Position numbers and translations under genes: made by a program. The notes under the pieces were generated by a model. It saw nothing but the letters and a program-made list of their open reading frames with translations. It was not told where the DNA came from and ran no database searches. Source: Bacteroidales bacterium (GTDB lineage: Bacteria; Bacteroidota; Bacteroidia; Bacteroidales; UBA1556). From it: a stretch of 11,919 bases of DNA. Below are positions 11,876-11,919 of this stretch, in pieces. Within the stretch, counting starts at the first letter, position 1, and the number at the start of each line of letters is the position of its first letter. The stretch is taken from the NCBI GenBank assembly GCA_029935325.1, contig JAOZKO010000021.1, positions 1 through 11,919 on the forward strand. The letters run 5' to 3'.

Positions 11876-11919
11876 AGAAATAGAAAGAAGATAATTTGCG
11901 AAAATCAGTTAAATCCGTG
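11876..11919 (+). repeat. Interspersed 44-nt repeat, copy 2
   Basis: Matches 139-182 at 40 of 44 positions, same orientation, with differences at only four bases. The window ends exactly where the shared segment would continue, so the repeat may be longer. The two copies lie 11.7 kb apart and enclose only ordinary chromosomal genes, so they look like members of a dispersed family rather than ends of one mobile element. Confidence 0.8.

Noticed and set aside
139..11919. The two 44-nt repeats as ends of one 11.7-kb mobile element
   Set aside because: The enclosed genes are housekeeping and envelope genes, there is no transposase or integrase, and related repeat cores occur inside the interval. 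A dispersed family explains the data better.

Overview
The window looks like an ordinary chromosomal stretch from a low-GC member of the Bacteroidota. Four signs point there. First, TAnnTTTG boxes, the -7 element of Bacteroidota housekeeping promoters, sit just upstream of most transcription units. Second, the protein families are typical of the phylum: a CarboxypepD_reg/DUF5686 protein, a PorT-like beta-barrel, and an ECF sigma factor. Third, there is a Bacteroidota-style lipoprotein. Fourth, several short intergenic repeat units resemble those seen in this phylum. I see no phage, plasmid, CRISPR, transposase, tRNA or rRNA sequence.

Layout: 1-326 is repeat-rich intergenic DNA ending in a promoter. 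Next come an Rrf2-type regulator (327-776, +), a PorT-like outer-membrane beta-barrel protein (863-1498, +) and a viroplasmin-domain RNase H (1502-2143, +). The last two are 3 nt apart. apt (2179-2709, -) is convergent with the RNase H gene and divergent from a lipoprotein gene (2855-4018, +). The gap 4019-4535 has no credible gene and is a patchwork of short hairpins and repeat units. A tight minus-strand operon follows: LysE-type transporter (7981-7295), MazG-like pyrophosphohydrolase (7292-6969) and DUF5686 protein (6962-4536), with gaps of 2 and 6 nt. A conserved protein of unknown function (8926-8114, -) is divergent from tdk (9055-9636, +). A second hairpin-rich gap (9637-9909) precedes an ECF sigma factor (9910-10491, +) and queA (10574-11794, +). 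The window ends in a purine-rich tract and a second copy of a 44-nt repeat first seen at 139-182.

Function: most genes are housekeeping or cell-envelope genes: adenine salvage (apt), thymidine salvage (tdk), nucleotide house-cleaning (MazG), tRNA queuosine modification (queA), RNA:DNA hybrid removal (RNase H), export (LysE) and envelope proteins. Three are regulatory or uncharacterised: the Rrf2 regulator with a three-cysteine cluster, the ECF sigma factor with no adjacent anti-sigma gene, and the acidic-linker protein at 8114-8926.

I found no convincing new multi-gene system. The least explained signal is the intergenic DNA: several distinct repeat families (a 44-nt repeat, a CCGATAGCTATCGG-type palindrome, CTTCGCT/AGCGAAG hairpins, an ATCGAAT tandem) are concentrated in three or four gaps and absent from the genes as far as I could see by eye.
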